Below are positions 1-8,502 of a DNA stretch of 36,459 bases, piece by piece. The notes beneath the pieces were generated by a model that saw nothing but the letters and a program-made list of their open reading frames with translations, ran no database searches and had not been told where the DNA came from. Source of the DNA: Spirochaetales bacterium. GTDB lineage: Bacteria > Spirochaetota > Spirochaetia > DSM-27196 > PWMO01. Position 1 is the stretch's first letter; the number at the start of each line of letters is the position of its first letter. The translations under genes and the position numbers were made by a program. Location: positions 1 to 36,459 of the forward strand of contig SKLB01000329.1 in assembly GCA_007123465.1 (NCBI GenBank), in the 5' to 3' direction.

Positions 1-971
1 ATGTGGAAGACGCTGCCGAAGTACGCAACCTCCGTACCGGCGTTGAGGCCCATCATGATCAGGCCGATCTGCGAAACCGTGGAGAAGGCCAGGATCAGCT
101 TCACGTCGCGGTGCACCAGAGCAATTGTGAAGCCGGCAACCGCGGTCAGCAGCGCGACAACGAAAAAGAAACCGGTTGTCTCAAAGACGCCCGAAAAGAT
201 CCACTGCACGCGCAGAAAGAGAAAGATACCGACTTTGACCTGCAGGCCAGACAGTACCGCGGATACCGCCGATGGCGCGGTCAACGCTCCGTGCGCGCTC
301 GGCAGCCAGCTGAACAGCGGCAGGATAGCGGCCTTCAGGCCGATGGCCGAAAGCAGCAGCGCGTACGGCAACGCCAGGCCGCGGGTGTCATCGAGCAGCT
401 GGATTCGCTCGGCTATCAGCGCCATGTCGAGTACACCGAAGGTCTTGTAAATGAAACCTACTCCCAGCAGAAAGAACGCCATTCCGAAGAGGTTCAGCAG
501 GATGTAGAGCAGGCCGTCGTACAGCGCCTGTTTGTCGCGTTTGTACATTATCAGGATACTGATGGTAATTGTTGCCAGCTCGATCAGTACGTAGACGTGG
601 AAGAGGTCGCCGGCCAGGAAGACACCGACGCTGACGCCCTGCAGCAGGACGAACAGGAACTGAAAGATATTGTCCATATAACGCTTGCCGTAGTTGAACA
701 GAAAGAGCAACAGGAACAGCAGCGAGGCGAGCAGCACCATGGTTATTGAAAGCGTATCGGCTACCAGGGCGATGCCGATGCCGTCGCTCCAACCGCCGAC
801 GTAGTGGCGTATCACACCGCCGGTTCTTACCTCGATGAAGACCAGCACAACCATGAGCAGGTGTAACAGTTGGACCAGAATCAGCACGTGCTTATAGATC
901 GAGCGCGGCAGGAAGTACCCAACAGTCGCGGCCAGGACCGGCAGAATAACCAGAGCGTAGAGCGGTATCAT
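1..971 (-). CDS. mrpD: Na+/H+ antiporter subunit MrpD/MnhD-like (NuoM/N-like), 3' part truncated by window start
   Basis: Manual reverse-strand translation from ATG at 971 (MIPLYALVILPVLAATVGYFLP...) stays open to the window edge; contains VYVLIELATITISILIMYKRDKQALYDGLLYILLN and LKAAILPLFSWLPSAHGALTAPSAVSAVLSGLQVKVG, typical of proton-pumping NADH-dehydrogenase-like antiporter subunits. The ORF track does not list this frame. Confidence 0.9.
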   Translation of the reverse strand, partial: MIPLYALVILPVLAATVGYFLPRSIYKHVLILVQLLHLLMVVLVFIEVRTGGVIRHYVGGWSDGIGIALVADTLSITMVLLASLLFLLLFLFNYGKRYMDNIFQFLFVLLQGVSVGVFLAGDLFHVYVLIELATITISILIMYKRDKQALYDGLLYILLNLFGMAFFLLGVGFIYKTFGVLDMALIAERIQLLDDTRGLALPYALLLSAIGLKAAILPLFSWLPSAHGALTAPSAVSAVLSGLQVKVGIFLFLRVQWIFSGVFETTGFFFVVALLTAVAGFTIALVHRDVKLILAFSTVSQIGLIMMGLNAGTEVAYFGSVFH

Positions 972-1315
972 CGTTTCTGTATCCGCTTGATGACGTTTTC
1001 CCAGTCAGCGGTTCCGTGCTTGCGGAAGAGACTGATGAAGATAGTCAAACTGACGGCGGTGACCGAAATACCGATCACAATCGCTGTGATCATCAGCGCC
1101 TGCGGCAATGGATCTGCCATGCGCTCAATGTCGGTGCTGCCAATCGGCGGGATGCTTCCCGGCTGGTAGTTTACGGTAATCAGGAACAGGATTGCACCGA
1201 AGTCCATGATATTGACCGAAACAATCGTCTTGATGATGTTACGCTTGACCAGCACGCCGTAAAGTCCAATGAAGAACAGTACCAGGCTGACGTTCTGTGC
1301 GGTTACGTACTGCAC
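968..1315 (-). CDS. mrpC: Na+/H+ antiporter subunit MrpC/MnhC (NuoK-like)
   Basis: NVSLVLFFIGLYGVLVKRNIIKTIVSVNIMDFGAILFLITVNYQPGSIPPI...DPLPQALMITAIVIGISVTAVSLTI; likely GTG start at 1315 just after the mrpB stop (ORF track start 1354). Confidence 0.9.
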   Translation of the reverse strand: MQYVTAQNVSLVLFFIGLYGVLVKRNIIKTIVSVNIMDFGAILFLITVNYQPGSIPPIGSTDIERMADPLPQALMITAIVIGISVTAVSLTIFISLFRKHGTADWENVIKRIQKR

Positions 1316-1316
1316 G

Positions 1317-1703
1317 TCATCGATCCTCGTAGAATGCGTAGCGAAACACGACAACCGTCAGTCCCAGAGCCACCTTGAAGCCGATGAGAAGGTTCATGAA
1401 CACCAGATAGACCTGGTTGTACTGTGGGAACCGGCGGCTGAGCGATCCGAAGACAAAGACAACCGGTACCAGGATGAGCACGGCCAGCAGCGCCTTCTCG
1501 ACATTGTGAGCACGTCCGATATTGAAGTCATCGGCATGGGCTACGATGTAGCGTCCGATAAACAGTACCGCCAGGATTGCACCGCCCTGAAAGCCGCCGC
1601 CGGGTGTGTCGTGACCGTTGAGGATAACGTAGATTCCGAACACGATGATGAACGGATAGAGCAGACCGGTGATGCTCGAGACAATCGATGCTTCCTGCTT
1701 CAC
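1317..1703 (-). CDS. mrpB: Na+/H+ antiporter subunit MrpB/MnhB
   Basis: NGHDTPGGGFQGGAILAVLFIGRYIVAHADDF, the characteristic MrpB PGGGFxGG segment. Confidence 0.93.
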   Translation of the reverse strand: MKQEASIVSSITGLLYPFIIVFGIYVILNGHDTPGGGFQGGAILAVLFIGRYIVAHADDFNIGRAHNVEKALLAVLILVPVVFVFGSLSRRFPQYNQVYLVFMNLLIGFKVALGLTVVVFRYAFYEDR

Positions 1704-1960
1704 TTGTTGCCTCCTGCTCTGAAGAAGTGCAGCATGCCGATGATGCTGGTGATCAGGATCAGCGCCTCAAAGATGGTGTCGTACATGCGGTAGTTCAGAT
1801 AGATGGCCGCTACTGCGTTTCCGGCACCGGTATCGCTGGTGAAGTTCTGCAGGTAGTATGCCGATACTTCGTTGTCCAGTATCTCGCGGTGGCCGTTGGC
1901 GATGAAGAGTACCGATCCCATCAGGAGAACTACAAAAATGGTGAGCGCTACCTGCCGCAT
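1700..1960 (-). CDS. MbhE/MrpA-C-terminal-like small membrane subunit
   Basis: 86 aa; GAGNAVAAIYLNYRMYDTIFEALILITSIIGMLHFF resembles the last segment of MrpA that is a separate gene (MbhE) in Mbh-type modules; located between the DUF4040 subunit and mrpB. Confidence 0.8.
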   Translation of the reverse strand: MRQVALTIFVVLLMGSVLFIANGHREILDNEVSAYYLQNFTSDTGAGNAVAAIYLNYRMYDTIFEALILITSIIGMLHFFRAGGNK

Positions 1961-2524
1961 TCAGGACTCCTCCACAAAGCTGCCGTCTTCAGCGTAGCGC
2001 ATGAATCTGGTATTGAGGTCCTGGTAACGCAGAATCAACAGCATCTCGAGTTCATCGACAAAGTAGTTTTCCTGGCTGCCGTAGATTGTCAGCTGATCGC
2101 CTTCCTGGCGGATGATGAGGTCATACTTGCGCGTTTCCATCAGTGTCTCGAGGTCTTCGGGTGTGAAGACAACCTGCGGTTCCAGTTCCTTGGAGATGCA
2201 GAACTGTTCGACTTCGTGCAGCAGCTGCCCGCGACGCGTACCCTCTACGATGTAGCGGTCATCGACCTCGCGAAACATCTGGTTGGTGAAACAGATGTTG
2301 TAGACCCGGTAGCGTTTGAGCGCCGTAAGGTAGAGCAGCGTCACCAGGCCGCTGGCCATAACCGCTTCGGCGATCGCAACGTCCGGCGCACCGTAATAGA
2401 GGTAGAGAAACGAGAGCAACAGCGAAAAAATACCGAGGAATACCACCGCCATGCGCAGGATCTGAGTCTCAACGGCAACGATTGCCAGCAGAATCAACAG
2501 CAGCAGAAGAATCGCCTCAATCAA
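1961..2524 (-). CDS. DUF4040/MbhD-like subunit with ~110-aa soluble C-terminal extension
   Basis: Hydrophobic N-terminus with YLYYGAPDVAIAEAVMASGLVTLLYLTAL (DUF4040/MbhD signature), followed by hydrophilic FTNQMFREVDDRYIVEGTRRGQLLHEVEQF...; probable TTG start at 2524 overlapping the mrpG stop (ORF track start 2575). Confidence 0.8.
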   Translation of the reverse strand: MIEAILLLLLILLAIVAVETQILRMAVVFLGIFSLLLSFLYLYYGAPDVAIAEAVMASGLVTLLYLTALKRYRVYNICFTNQMFREVDDRYIVEGTRRGQLLHEVEQFCISKELEPQVVFTPEDLETLMETRKYDLIIRQEGDQLTIYGSQENYFVDELEMLLILRYQDLNTRFMRYAEDGSFVEES

Positions 2525-2831
2525 CTCGAACGTCCTTTCTGATCCTGTAGCCGCTGGCGTAGGCCGAGTGCGCAATCGAGTGAGTGGAGATCGGGCTGGT
2601 CAGCAGCTCGAAGACCACAATCAGTGCAAGCTTCAGCGTGAAGAAGCTGAACCCCTCAATCAGCATGGCACCGAAGATCAGTGTCAGAAAGCCAACGGTA
2701 TCGACCTTGGCCGTGATCACCACGCGCGAGTAGAAGTCTCTGAATCGCAGCACGCTGTAGATGCCGAATGCCATGAATACCAGGCCGATTCCGATCAGGA
2801 TCTGACCGATCAGGTGTGCTATCTGAGCCAT
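2517..2831 (-). CDS. mrpG: Na+/H+ antiporter subunit MrpG/MnhG
   Basis: GLVFMAFGIYSVLRFRDFYSRVVITAKVDTVGFLTLIFGAML...LTSPISTHSIAHSAYASG, typical MrpG. Confidence 0.92.
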   Translation of the reverse strand: MAQIAHLIGQILIGIGLVFMAFGIYSVLRFRDFYSRVVITAKVDTVGFLTLIFGAMLIEGFSFFTLKLALIVVFELLTSPISTHSIAHSAYASGYRIRKDVRVD

Positions 2832-3088
2832 TATTCGCCCTTCCGTTCTATGAATCGCGCTATCAGCACACTACCGATGAAACCGAGCAGCGCGTAGACT
2901 ATAGCGATATCGAGCAGGAACGTGCGCTGAATCATCAGCGCAAAGACAATGATCGCCATGATGATCTTGGAGGAAATGAGATTGAGCCCCAGCAGGCGAT
3001 CCCAGATAGTCGGGCCAATCACTACGCGGATGATCCCGCCAATGGTAAGCAGTGCCAGCGTCAGCAGCACTGCGTCGTAGAAGCTCAC
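2831..3088 (-). CDS. mrpF: Na+/H+ antiporter subunit MrpF/MnhF
   Basis: RVVIGPTIWDRLLGLNLISSKIIMAIIVFAL...DIAIVYALLGFIGSVLIARF, typical MrpF. Confidence 0.92.
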   Translation of the reverse strand: MSFYDAVLLTLALLTIGGIIRVVIGPTIWDRLLGLNLISSKIIMAIIVFALMIQRTFLLDIAIVYALLGFIGSVLIARFIERKGE

Positions 3089-3576
3089 GATTTGCCTCCC
3101 GATATCATGCGCTCAAAGTTCTGCTTGATCATAGGCCCCGCTACTTCGGGGTCAGTGGTCACACAATCGATCCAGATGACCCTGAGGTTGTTACCGTAGC
3201 GCTCGAGTGTTACCGTGCCGGGAGTGAGGGTGATCGAGTTGGCCAACAGCGCAATGTGAAAGTCACTCTCGAGGGTGGTGTGAACGTCTACGATGCCCAC
3301 ATGAACCTGGCCGCGCAGCACCTTGATCAGCGCCTGAATGCCGGCGACGTAGATCTGGATAATCAGCGAGGCCACGTACCTGACGCCAACCCACAGTCCG
3401 AGCCGATAGTCGGACTCGTAGTCGGCCCGCAGAACGTAGCGGTTGGTCACAATCATTGTCAGCAGCCCGATCAGCGAGCCAACTGCTACCGTTGTCAGTG
3501 AGAATTGCTCTTCCAGGATGATCCAGACAACCGCGAATACGGCCATCATGCTGATATGATGCAACAGACGTCTCAT
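3085..3576 (-). CDS. mrpE: Na+/H+ antiporter subunit MrpE/MnhE
   Basis: MRRLLHHISMMAVFAVVWIILEEQFSL...NSITLTPGTVTLERYGNNLRVIWIDC, MrpE signature; start ATG at 3576 inside the longer ORF. Confidence 0.9.
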   Translation of the reverse strand: MRRLLHHISMMAVFAVVWIILEEQFSLTTVAVGSLIGLLTMIVTNRYVLRADYESDYRLGLWVGVRYVASLIIQIYVAGIQALIKVLRGQVHVGIVDVHTTLESDFHIALLANSITLTPGTVTLERYGNNLRVIWIDCVTTDPEVAGPMIKQNFERMISGGKS

Positions 3577-3620
3577 AAGCCTGCGCAAATATAGCAGGTA
3601 TTGAAGGCTGTAGGAACTGG

Positions 3621-4649
3621 TCAGCGAGGTGTTGCCGGGATGATCACATCGCGAACCGGCGCTGAATTCGGTTGCTGCGGGAGCCGCTGCAGGAAGTCCA
3701 GCACGAGCTCGGGGCGGTCGGTTATAAAACCGCTTGCCTGAAACTGTGCCAGGACTCTGATCTGCCACAGGTAATTGATGGTATACGGCAGGACGAACAT
3801 CTGTTTTTCGTGTGCCGCCGCGATGTGCCACGGCCACGCCATGAAACCCTTGAGGCCCAAGCCGTGCGCTATCGGTTCAGCAACCTCCAGCCAGCTTCTC
3901 CAGCGCAGGTGCGTTATCATGGTGTCGCTTATCAGCAGTAACCGTGGTATTTCCGCTGCCACATCCTGGAAGCGGAGCAGGCTCGCTGGAGAGAAAGAGA
4001 AGAAGATGGTACGCGTGTGTTCGGCTTTGCCGGCCGAGGCTTTATCGATTACCCGGCCGCTCTCGGTCTGCTTCAGCCAGCCTTCGGCCAGCAGCGTGTC
4101 GATGATCTGCTGCTCGATGCCGGGGTATCGCTCGGGGTGCTTGCTCTCGAGTATGAGTCCTGTGGTATGCTCGCCGGATTCGGCTATAGCGATCAGCTCG
4201 CTCAGCGTCAGGATCTCGAGCCCCTCGTATTCCGGTCGTGCCCGCAGCGGAAACGCCTGATTGAACCAGCTGCCGTAGTCCAGCATTCTCAGCTCTGCCA
4301 GCGCAAAGCTTCCGACCGGGTCGTGCTGTCGCCGCGGGAAGAGCTCGCTAACGTTTGAGGTGCGCCTGAGATCGGAGTCGTGAAAGATGATCAGCTCTCC
4401 GTCGGCGCTGCGCTGTACGTCGGCTTCGAGATAGTCCGAACCGAGCCGCGCTGCAATCTCGTACGCCGGCGTGGTGGACTCCGGTGCCACAACTGAAGCG
4501 CCGCGGTGAGCTATTACCGCAGGGTGTGGAATTGAAAGCTGATCCAGAATCCGGGGTGCGCGCACGTCCGGATTGATGACGTAATACGCTCCATAGAAGA
4601 ACATCAAAAGAGCGCTGAGAACTGCTGTTATTGTGATTATCAGCTTCAT
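3621..4649 (-). CDS. Membrane-anchored glycerophosphodiester phosphodiesterase family protein
   Basis: N-terminal hydrophobic segment, then VIAHRGASVVAPESTTPAYE...YLEADVQRSADGELIIFHDSDLRRTSN (GDPD HRG...ExD...HD catalytic pattern). Confidence 0.92.
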   Translation of the reverse strand: MKLIITITAVLSALLMFFYGAYYVINPDVRAPRILDQLSIPHPAVIAHRGASVVAPESTTPAYEIAARLGSDYLEADVQRSADGELIIFHDSDLRRTSNVSELFPRRQHDPVGSFALAELRMLDYGSWFNQAFPLRARPEYEGLEILTLSELIAIAESGEHTTGLILESKHPERYPGIEQQIIDTLLAEGWLKQTESGRVIDKASAGKAEHTRTIFFSFSPASLLRFQDVAAEIPRLLLISDTMITHLRWRSWLEVAEPIAHGLGLKGFMAWPWHIAAAHEKQMFVLPYTINYLWQIRVLAQFQASGFITDRPELVLDFLQRLPQQPNSAPVRDVIIPATPR

Positions 4650-4666
4650 TGATTGGTGGTACCCGA

Positions 4667-6544
4667 TCAGCCGCCGTTGCGCCGCGTTACCAGCATCAAC
4701 TCCCGTAGATAGCGGATAGTGTCCAGCGCCCGCCGCTGCTTGTCGGGCGGGATCTCGATGGCAGCCTGCCTGCCTTCAACATAGCCAACTTCTTCCAGTT
4801 CTCCAAGTTCGGCCACGTACAACTGATCACGGTAGAGGATCTGGGGCAGCTCGTGGATGAAGAGTACCGGTTTGTAGCCGGGTTGCAGCAGCGAGCTGCC
4901 CGAGAAACTCTCGGGTACTTCGGCAAAGCCCAGAATATCCAGAATAGTCGGGGCCAGATCGGTAATGCTACCGGCCTTTTCGATGATTCCCGGCTCTATA
5001 TCCGGATGCGAGATGAGAAGAGGAATGTGTTCGGGCTGCTTCAGGTTGCGGTCAATTGTGAAGCCGATACTCGATGAATACTCCGCGGTATCGATAGCCG
5101 CTTCGTGGTCGGAGTAGATCACAAGCAGGGTGTTCTCTGCCAGTCCACGCTGCTCCAGCTCGCCAAAGAACATCTGCAGCGCCTGGTCGACAAAATAGAT
5201 CGAGTTGAAGAAGTCGCGCACCAACGCGCTGTTGAGTTGCTCGAATTGCGGCTGCGCGAATTGCGGCGGGTAGAAGGAGAACGGGGTGTGACTGGTGACC
5301 GTGATAAGGTAGGCAAAGAATGGCTGCTCCGCCTGTTCGATATAATCGAGTGACTGATAGAGAAAATCCCAGTCGTTGATCCCCAGATACGCATCTTCGA
5401 CATGGAAGCGCTTGCGCGACTGCGAGAAGTCCGGTCTGGCATAGAAGCGGTCAAAACCGAGTTCGGGATAGGCGCGGTGACGGTAGAAGAACTCGGCATC
5501 GTTGCCGTGCAGCGCAATGGTACGGTATCCGGCGTCATTGAGGATTGCCACAAGCGAGTCGAAGCGGGTCATGTCGTTCTCGCGGAATGAGTAGTGACGG
5601 TTGACCGGGTAGAGTCCGGTCAACAGCGAGAAATCGGCATCAAAACTTCCATTGACGTGCTGTGCGTAGAAGTTGTCAGCGTAGAGGCTGTCCTGCTTGA
5701 GCGAGTTCACAAATGGCGTCACCTCGCGACCGAGGTAACGGTAGTCGATGAGCTTCTTGTCCAGCGATTCCACCTGGATGACAACCACGTTTGTGTCTGC
5801 TGCAACCAGCGCCTCTCCGTCAAGCGCGCGTGTAGCGGGCATTGGTGGCGGTTGCGACTGCTCACGCACCAGCGTTTCGGGCTGCGGATCGGCGCGGTGA
5901 TCGATAAAGAACTCGGCTGCGTAGAGTGGTGCCAGCCCATACACCGCCACAAATCCGGCACTGCTTTCGCGGTAGAGTTCCGCCGGTGTCAATCCGCCAC
6001 GACGCAGGTTGCCGACAAAAATCTGCGTAACTACAATCAGCGCCACGCTGAGCAGCGCTGTAACACGGGTGCTGGTGCGCGTCAGCCGACGGAACTCGCG
6101 GTAACGGTGCGGGCGAATAGCGGGGTTCTTCCGGCGCCCAACGGTGAGCCCCATGATCAACAGGTCCATCAGAAAGAGCAGATCGGTGGGTCGCATGATG
6201 TGGCGCAGCACCACAGCGGTCGGATCGTAGCCTTCTCCGGTGGTCATCTCGCTGATGCTGAGGAAGTTGCCAAAATAGCGGTTGTACCACAGGTTGGCCA
6301 TGAACGCCACGCTGATCAGCAGCGAAGTCAGCAACAAGGCCAGACGAGCCGGGCGCAGTCTGAGCAGCGGAAGAATGAAGCAGATTGCCACGACGACAAT
6401 GACGATATTCCGCGATGCTATAATCGGCCAGGTACGCGCGCTGAAGATGTGGACCAGCATGATGTTGTACTTGACCAGCACTCCAGCCAGGAATGAGGCG
6501 AAGAACAGCATCGTTCGGTTTGTGGTACTCTGATTTCTGCTCAT
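4667..6544 (-). CDS. LTA synthase-like (LtaS/OpgB type) membrane sulfatase/phosphoglycerol transferase
   Basis: About five N-terminal TM segments then sulfatase domain: VVVIQVESLDKK, HVNGSFDADFSLLTGLYPV, TVTSHTPFSFYPP, LLVIYSDHEAA, SITDLAPTILDILG. Start chosen at ATG 6544 (ORF track start 6577). Confidence 0.88.
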   Translation of the reverse strand: MSRNQSTTNRTMLFFASFLAGVLVKYNIMLVHIFSARTWPIIASRNIVIVVVAICFILPLLRLRPARLALLLTSLLISVAFMANLWYNRYFGNFLSISEMTTGEGYDPTAVVLRHIMRPTDLLFLMDLLIMGLTVGRRKNPAIRPHRYREFRRLTRTSTRVTALLSVALIVVTQIFVGNLRRGGLTPAELYRESSAGFVAVYGLAPLYAAEFFIDHRADPQPETLVREQSQPPPMPATRALDGEALVAADTNVVVIQVESLDKKLIDYRYLGREVTPFVNSLKQDSLYADNFYAQHVNGSFDADFSLLTGLYPVNRHYSFRENDMTRFDSLVAILNDAGYRTIALHGNDAEFFYRHRAYPELGFDRFYARPDFSQSRKRFHVEDAYLGINDWDFLYQSLDYIEQAEQPFFAYLITVTSHTPFSFYPPQFAQPQFEQLNSALVRDFFNSIYFVDQALQMFFGELEQRGLAENTLLVIYSDHEAAIDTAEYSSSIGFTIDRNLKQPEHIPLLISHPDIEPGIIEKAGSITDLAPTILDILGFAEVPESFSGSSLLQPGYKPVLFIHELPQILYRDQLYVAELGELEEVGYVEGRQAAIEIPPDKQRRALDTIRYLRELMLVTRRNGG

Positions 6545-6666
6545 GATAAACCACCGATCGCATACGCGTGGCAGCAATCAGAATATCATATCCAGCCAGA
6601 ACTCGGCCAGCGCGAATGAAGTCTCCGGTTGACAACCGCGCACTTCGGTCCTATCCTCCTTTCATT

Positions 6667-7110
6667 ATGTTGAAAGAAGCGTTAAGCCAGGATCTGGTGA
6701 CGGTCGGACTCAGCGTGCGCAACAAGCAGGAAGTCATTAATGCGCTGCTTGATATGCTGTGCAGTACGGGTAAGGTCAAGGATCGCCAGCAGGCGTTGCA
6801 AGACATCCTGGCCAACGAGGAACGCATGTCAACCGGACTTGAACAGGGTATCGCGATTCCGCACGCCAAGACCGATGCCGTTGATGAGATGATTGCGTGT
6901 GTGGCGGTCAGCGACCACAAGATCGATTTTGAGAGCATCGATCATAAGCCGGCGCACATTTTTATCATGACGTTATCGCCCAAAGGTCAGACCGGACCGC
7001 ATATGAAGTTTCTGGCCGAGGTCAGTCGTCTGCTCAAGGACAAGAAAGCGCGTGAGAAGGTCTTAGCAGCCAGGGATTCGGCAGAGCTTTTCGAGTTGCT
7101 GACCGGATGA
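6667..7110 (+). CDS. PTS fructose/nitrogen-type EIIA domain protein (PtsN-like)
   Basis: TGLEQGIAIPHAKTDAVDEMIACVAVS contains the EIIA phospho-His motif; 147 aa single-domain protein starting at ATG 6667. Confidence 0.9.
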   Translation: MLKEALSQDLVTVGLSVRNKQEVINALLDMLCSTGKVKDRQQALQDILANEERMSTGLEQGIAIPHAKTDAVDEMIACVAVSDHKIDFESIDHKPAHIFIMTLSPKGQTGPHMKFLAEVSRLLKDKKAREKVLAARDSAELFELLTG

Positions 7111-7201
7111 CCTGCTCTGACCCAGCGCAAAGCGGCCGCGACGGTTCTGCTGCTTCAAAATGCCCCCGGAAAAAAACAATTTTGGCAACAGTCAGTATTG
7201 G

Positions 7202-7230
7202 TTGAGCAATCGACTATAGTGTGGTATCAA
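7202..7230 (+). promoter_or_regulatory. Candidate sigma70-like promoter upstream of rubredoxin
   Basis: TTGAGC - 17 nt - TATCAA, each 4/6 to consensus, about 42 nt before the ATG at 7273. Motif match by eye only. Confidence 0.25.
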
Positions 7231-7272
7231 TACCCGACACTCTTAAACCTACGCAGTGACAAGGAGCAAGAC

Positions 7273-7434
7273 ATGCAGAAGTACGTATGCGACGTGTGCG
7301 GCTACATCTACGATCCCGAAGAGGGTGATCCGGATAACGGTATCGAAGCCGGTACCAGCTTTGAAGCGCTTCCCGAGGACTGGGTATGTCCGATGTGCGG
7401 TGCGGGGAAAGAAGACTTCTCGCTCGAGGACTGA
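7273..7434 (+). CDS. Rubredoxin
   Basis: [53 protein letters not shown] with two CxxCG knuckles; ribosome-binding site AAGGAG upstream. Confidence 0.97.
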   Translation: MQKYVCDVCGYIYDPEEGDPDNGIEAGTSFEALPEDWVCPMCGAGKEDFSLED

Positions 7435-7442
7435 GCCTGCTG

Positions 7443-8498
7443 CTACGCCAGTAATGCCGCCTGCCTCTTGTAGTGGTCTTCGAGCACGAGGCAGGCCATT
7501 GCTTCCACAACCGGTACGATCCGCGGGCATATGCACGCGTCGTGACGGCCTTCAGTACTGATCACCGTCTCTTCACCGCTTACGCTCACCGTGCGCTGTG
7601 GCTTGGCGATCGACGAGGTAGGTTTCACCGCCACACGGAATACAATCTCCTCACCGGTTGAGATGCCGCCGATAATACCGCCGGCGTTGTTGGTCAGGAA
7701 CCCCGCGCTTCCCATCTGGTCATTGTGCTGGCTGCCGGTCATGTCGGCGACCTTGAAACCGGCGCCGAATTCGATACCTTTCACCGACCCGACCGAAAGC
7801 ATTGCGTGGGCTATTTCGGCGTCCAGCTTATCGAAGACAGGCTCTCCCAGGCCGGCTTCGAGGCCGCTGATGCGGCATTCAACAACTCCGCCGACGCTGT
7901 CGTTGTCTTCCTTGAGACGCGTGATGTACTCAAGCATCTGCTGCGCCGCCAGCGGGTCGCAGGCGCGCAACGGGTTGTGCTCGATAACACTGGGATCAAA
8001 TTGCCGACACTCAATACCGCCTGCCTTGACGGTATACGCCAGTACCGATACACCGCGGCGCTGCAGCAGCTTGCGTGCCACCGCGCCGGCGGCAACACGC
8101 CCGGAGGTCTCGCGGCCCGAAGCGCGGCCGCTGCCGCGCCAGTCGCGGATGCCGTACTTGCGCAGGTAGGTGTAGTCTGCGTGACCGGGGCGGAAGAGGT
8201 CTTTTATGGCGTTGTAGGCCGACGGTTCGGCATCTGAATTGTACAGGATCAACATCATCGGGGTGCCGGTTGCCTTACCCTCAAAGATCCCCGACAGAAT
8301 GCTTACCGTGTCGGGCTCGCTTCGCGGCGTGGTTATGAAAGACTGTCCCGGTTTGCGGCGATCGAGCTGCAACTGGATTTCTTCGCTCGAGATCTCAAGG
8401 CCGGGCGTGACACCGTCAACTACCACCCCCACGGCACCTCCGTGCGACTCTCCGAAGGTGGTTATGCGGAAGGAGTGTCCAAAGCTGCTGCCTGGCAT
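7443..8498 (-). CDS. aroC: Chorismate synthase
   Basis: GHSFRITTFGESHGGAVGVVVDG, RRKPGQSFITTPRSEPDTV, SGRASGRETSGRVAAGAVA, GRHDACICPRIVPVVEAM; ATG at 8498. Confidence 0.97.
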   Translation of the reverse strand: MPGSSFGHSFRITTFGESHGGAVGVVVDGVTPGLEISSEEIQLQLDRRKPGQSFITTPRSEPDTVSILSGIFEGKATGTPMMLILYNSDAEPSAYNAIKDLFRPGHADYTYLRKYGIRDWRGSGRASGRETSGRVAAGAVARKLLQRRGVSVLAYTVKAGGIECRQFDPSVIEHNPLRACDPLAAQQMLEYITRLKEDNDSVGGVVECRISGLEAGLGEPVFDKLDAEIAHAMLSVGSVKGIEFGAGFKVADMTGSQHNDQMGSAGFLTNNAGGIIGGISTGEEIVFRVAVKPTSSIAKPQRTVSVSGEETVISTEGRHDACICPRIVPVVEAMACLVLEDHYKRQAALLA

Positions 8499-8502
8499 GG
8501 TG

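Noticed and set aside
388-792. 134-aa minus-strand ORF in the track as the gene at the left edge
   Set aside because: Out of frame with the MrpD-like sequence, which is open from 971 to the window edge.
1688-2542. 284-aa plus-strand ORF opposite the mrp subunits
   Set aside because: Gln/Asp-rich shadow translation of clear membrane-protein genes on the minus strand.
5594-6496. 300-aa plus-strand ORF opposite the LtaS-like gene
   Set aside because: No domain resemblance; composition is that of a shadow ORF.
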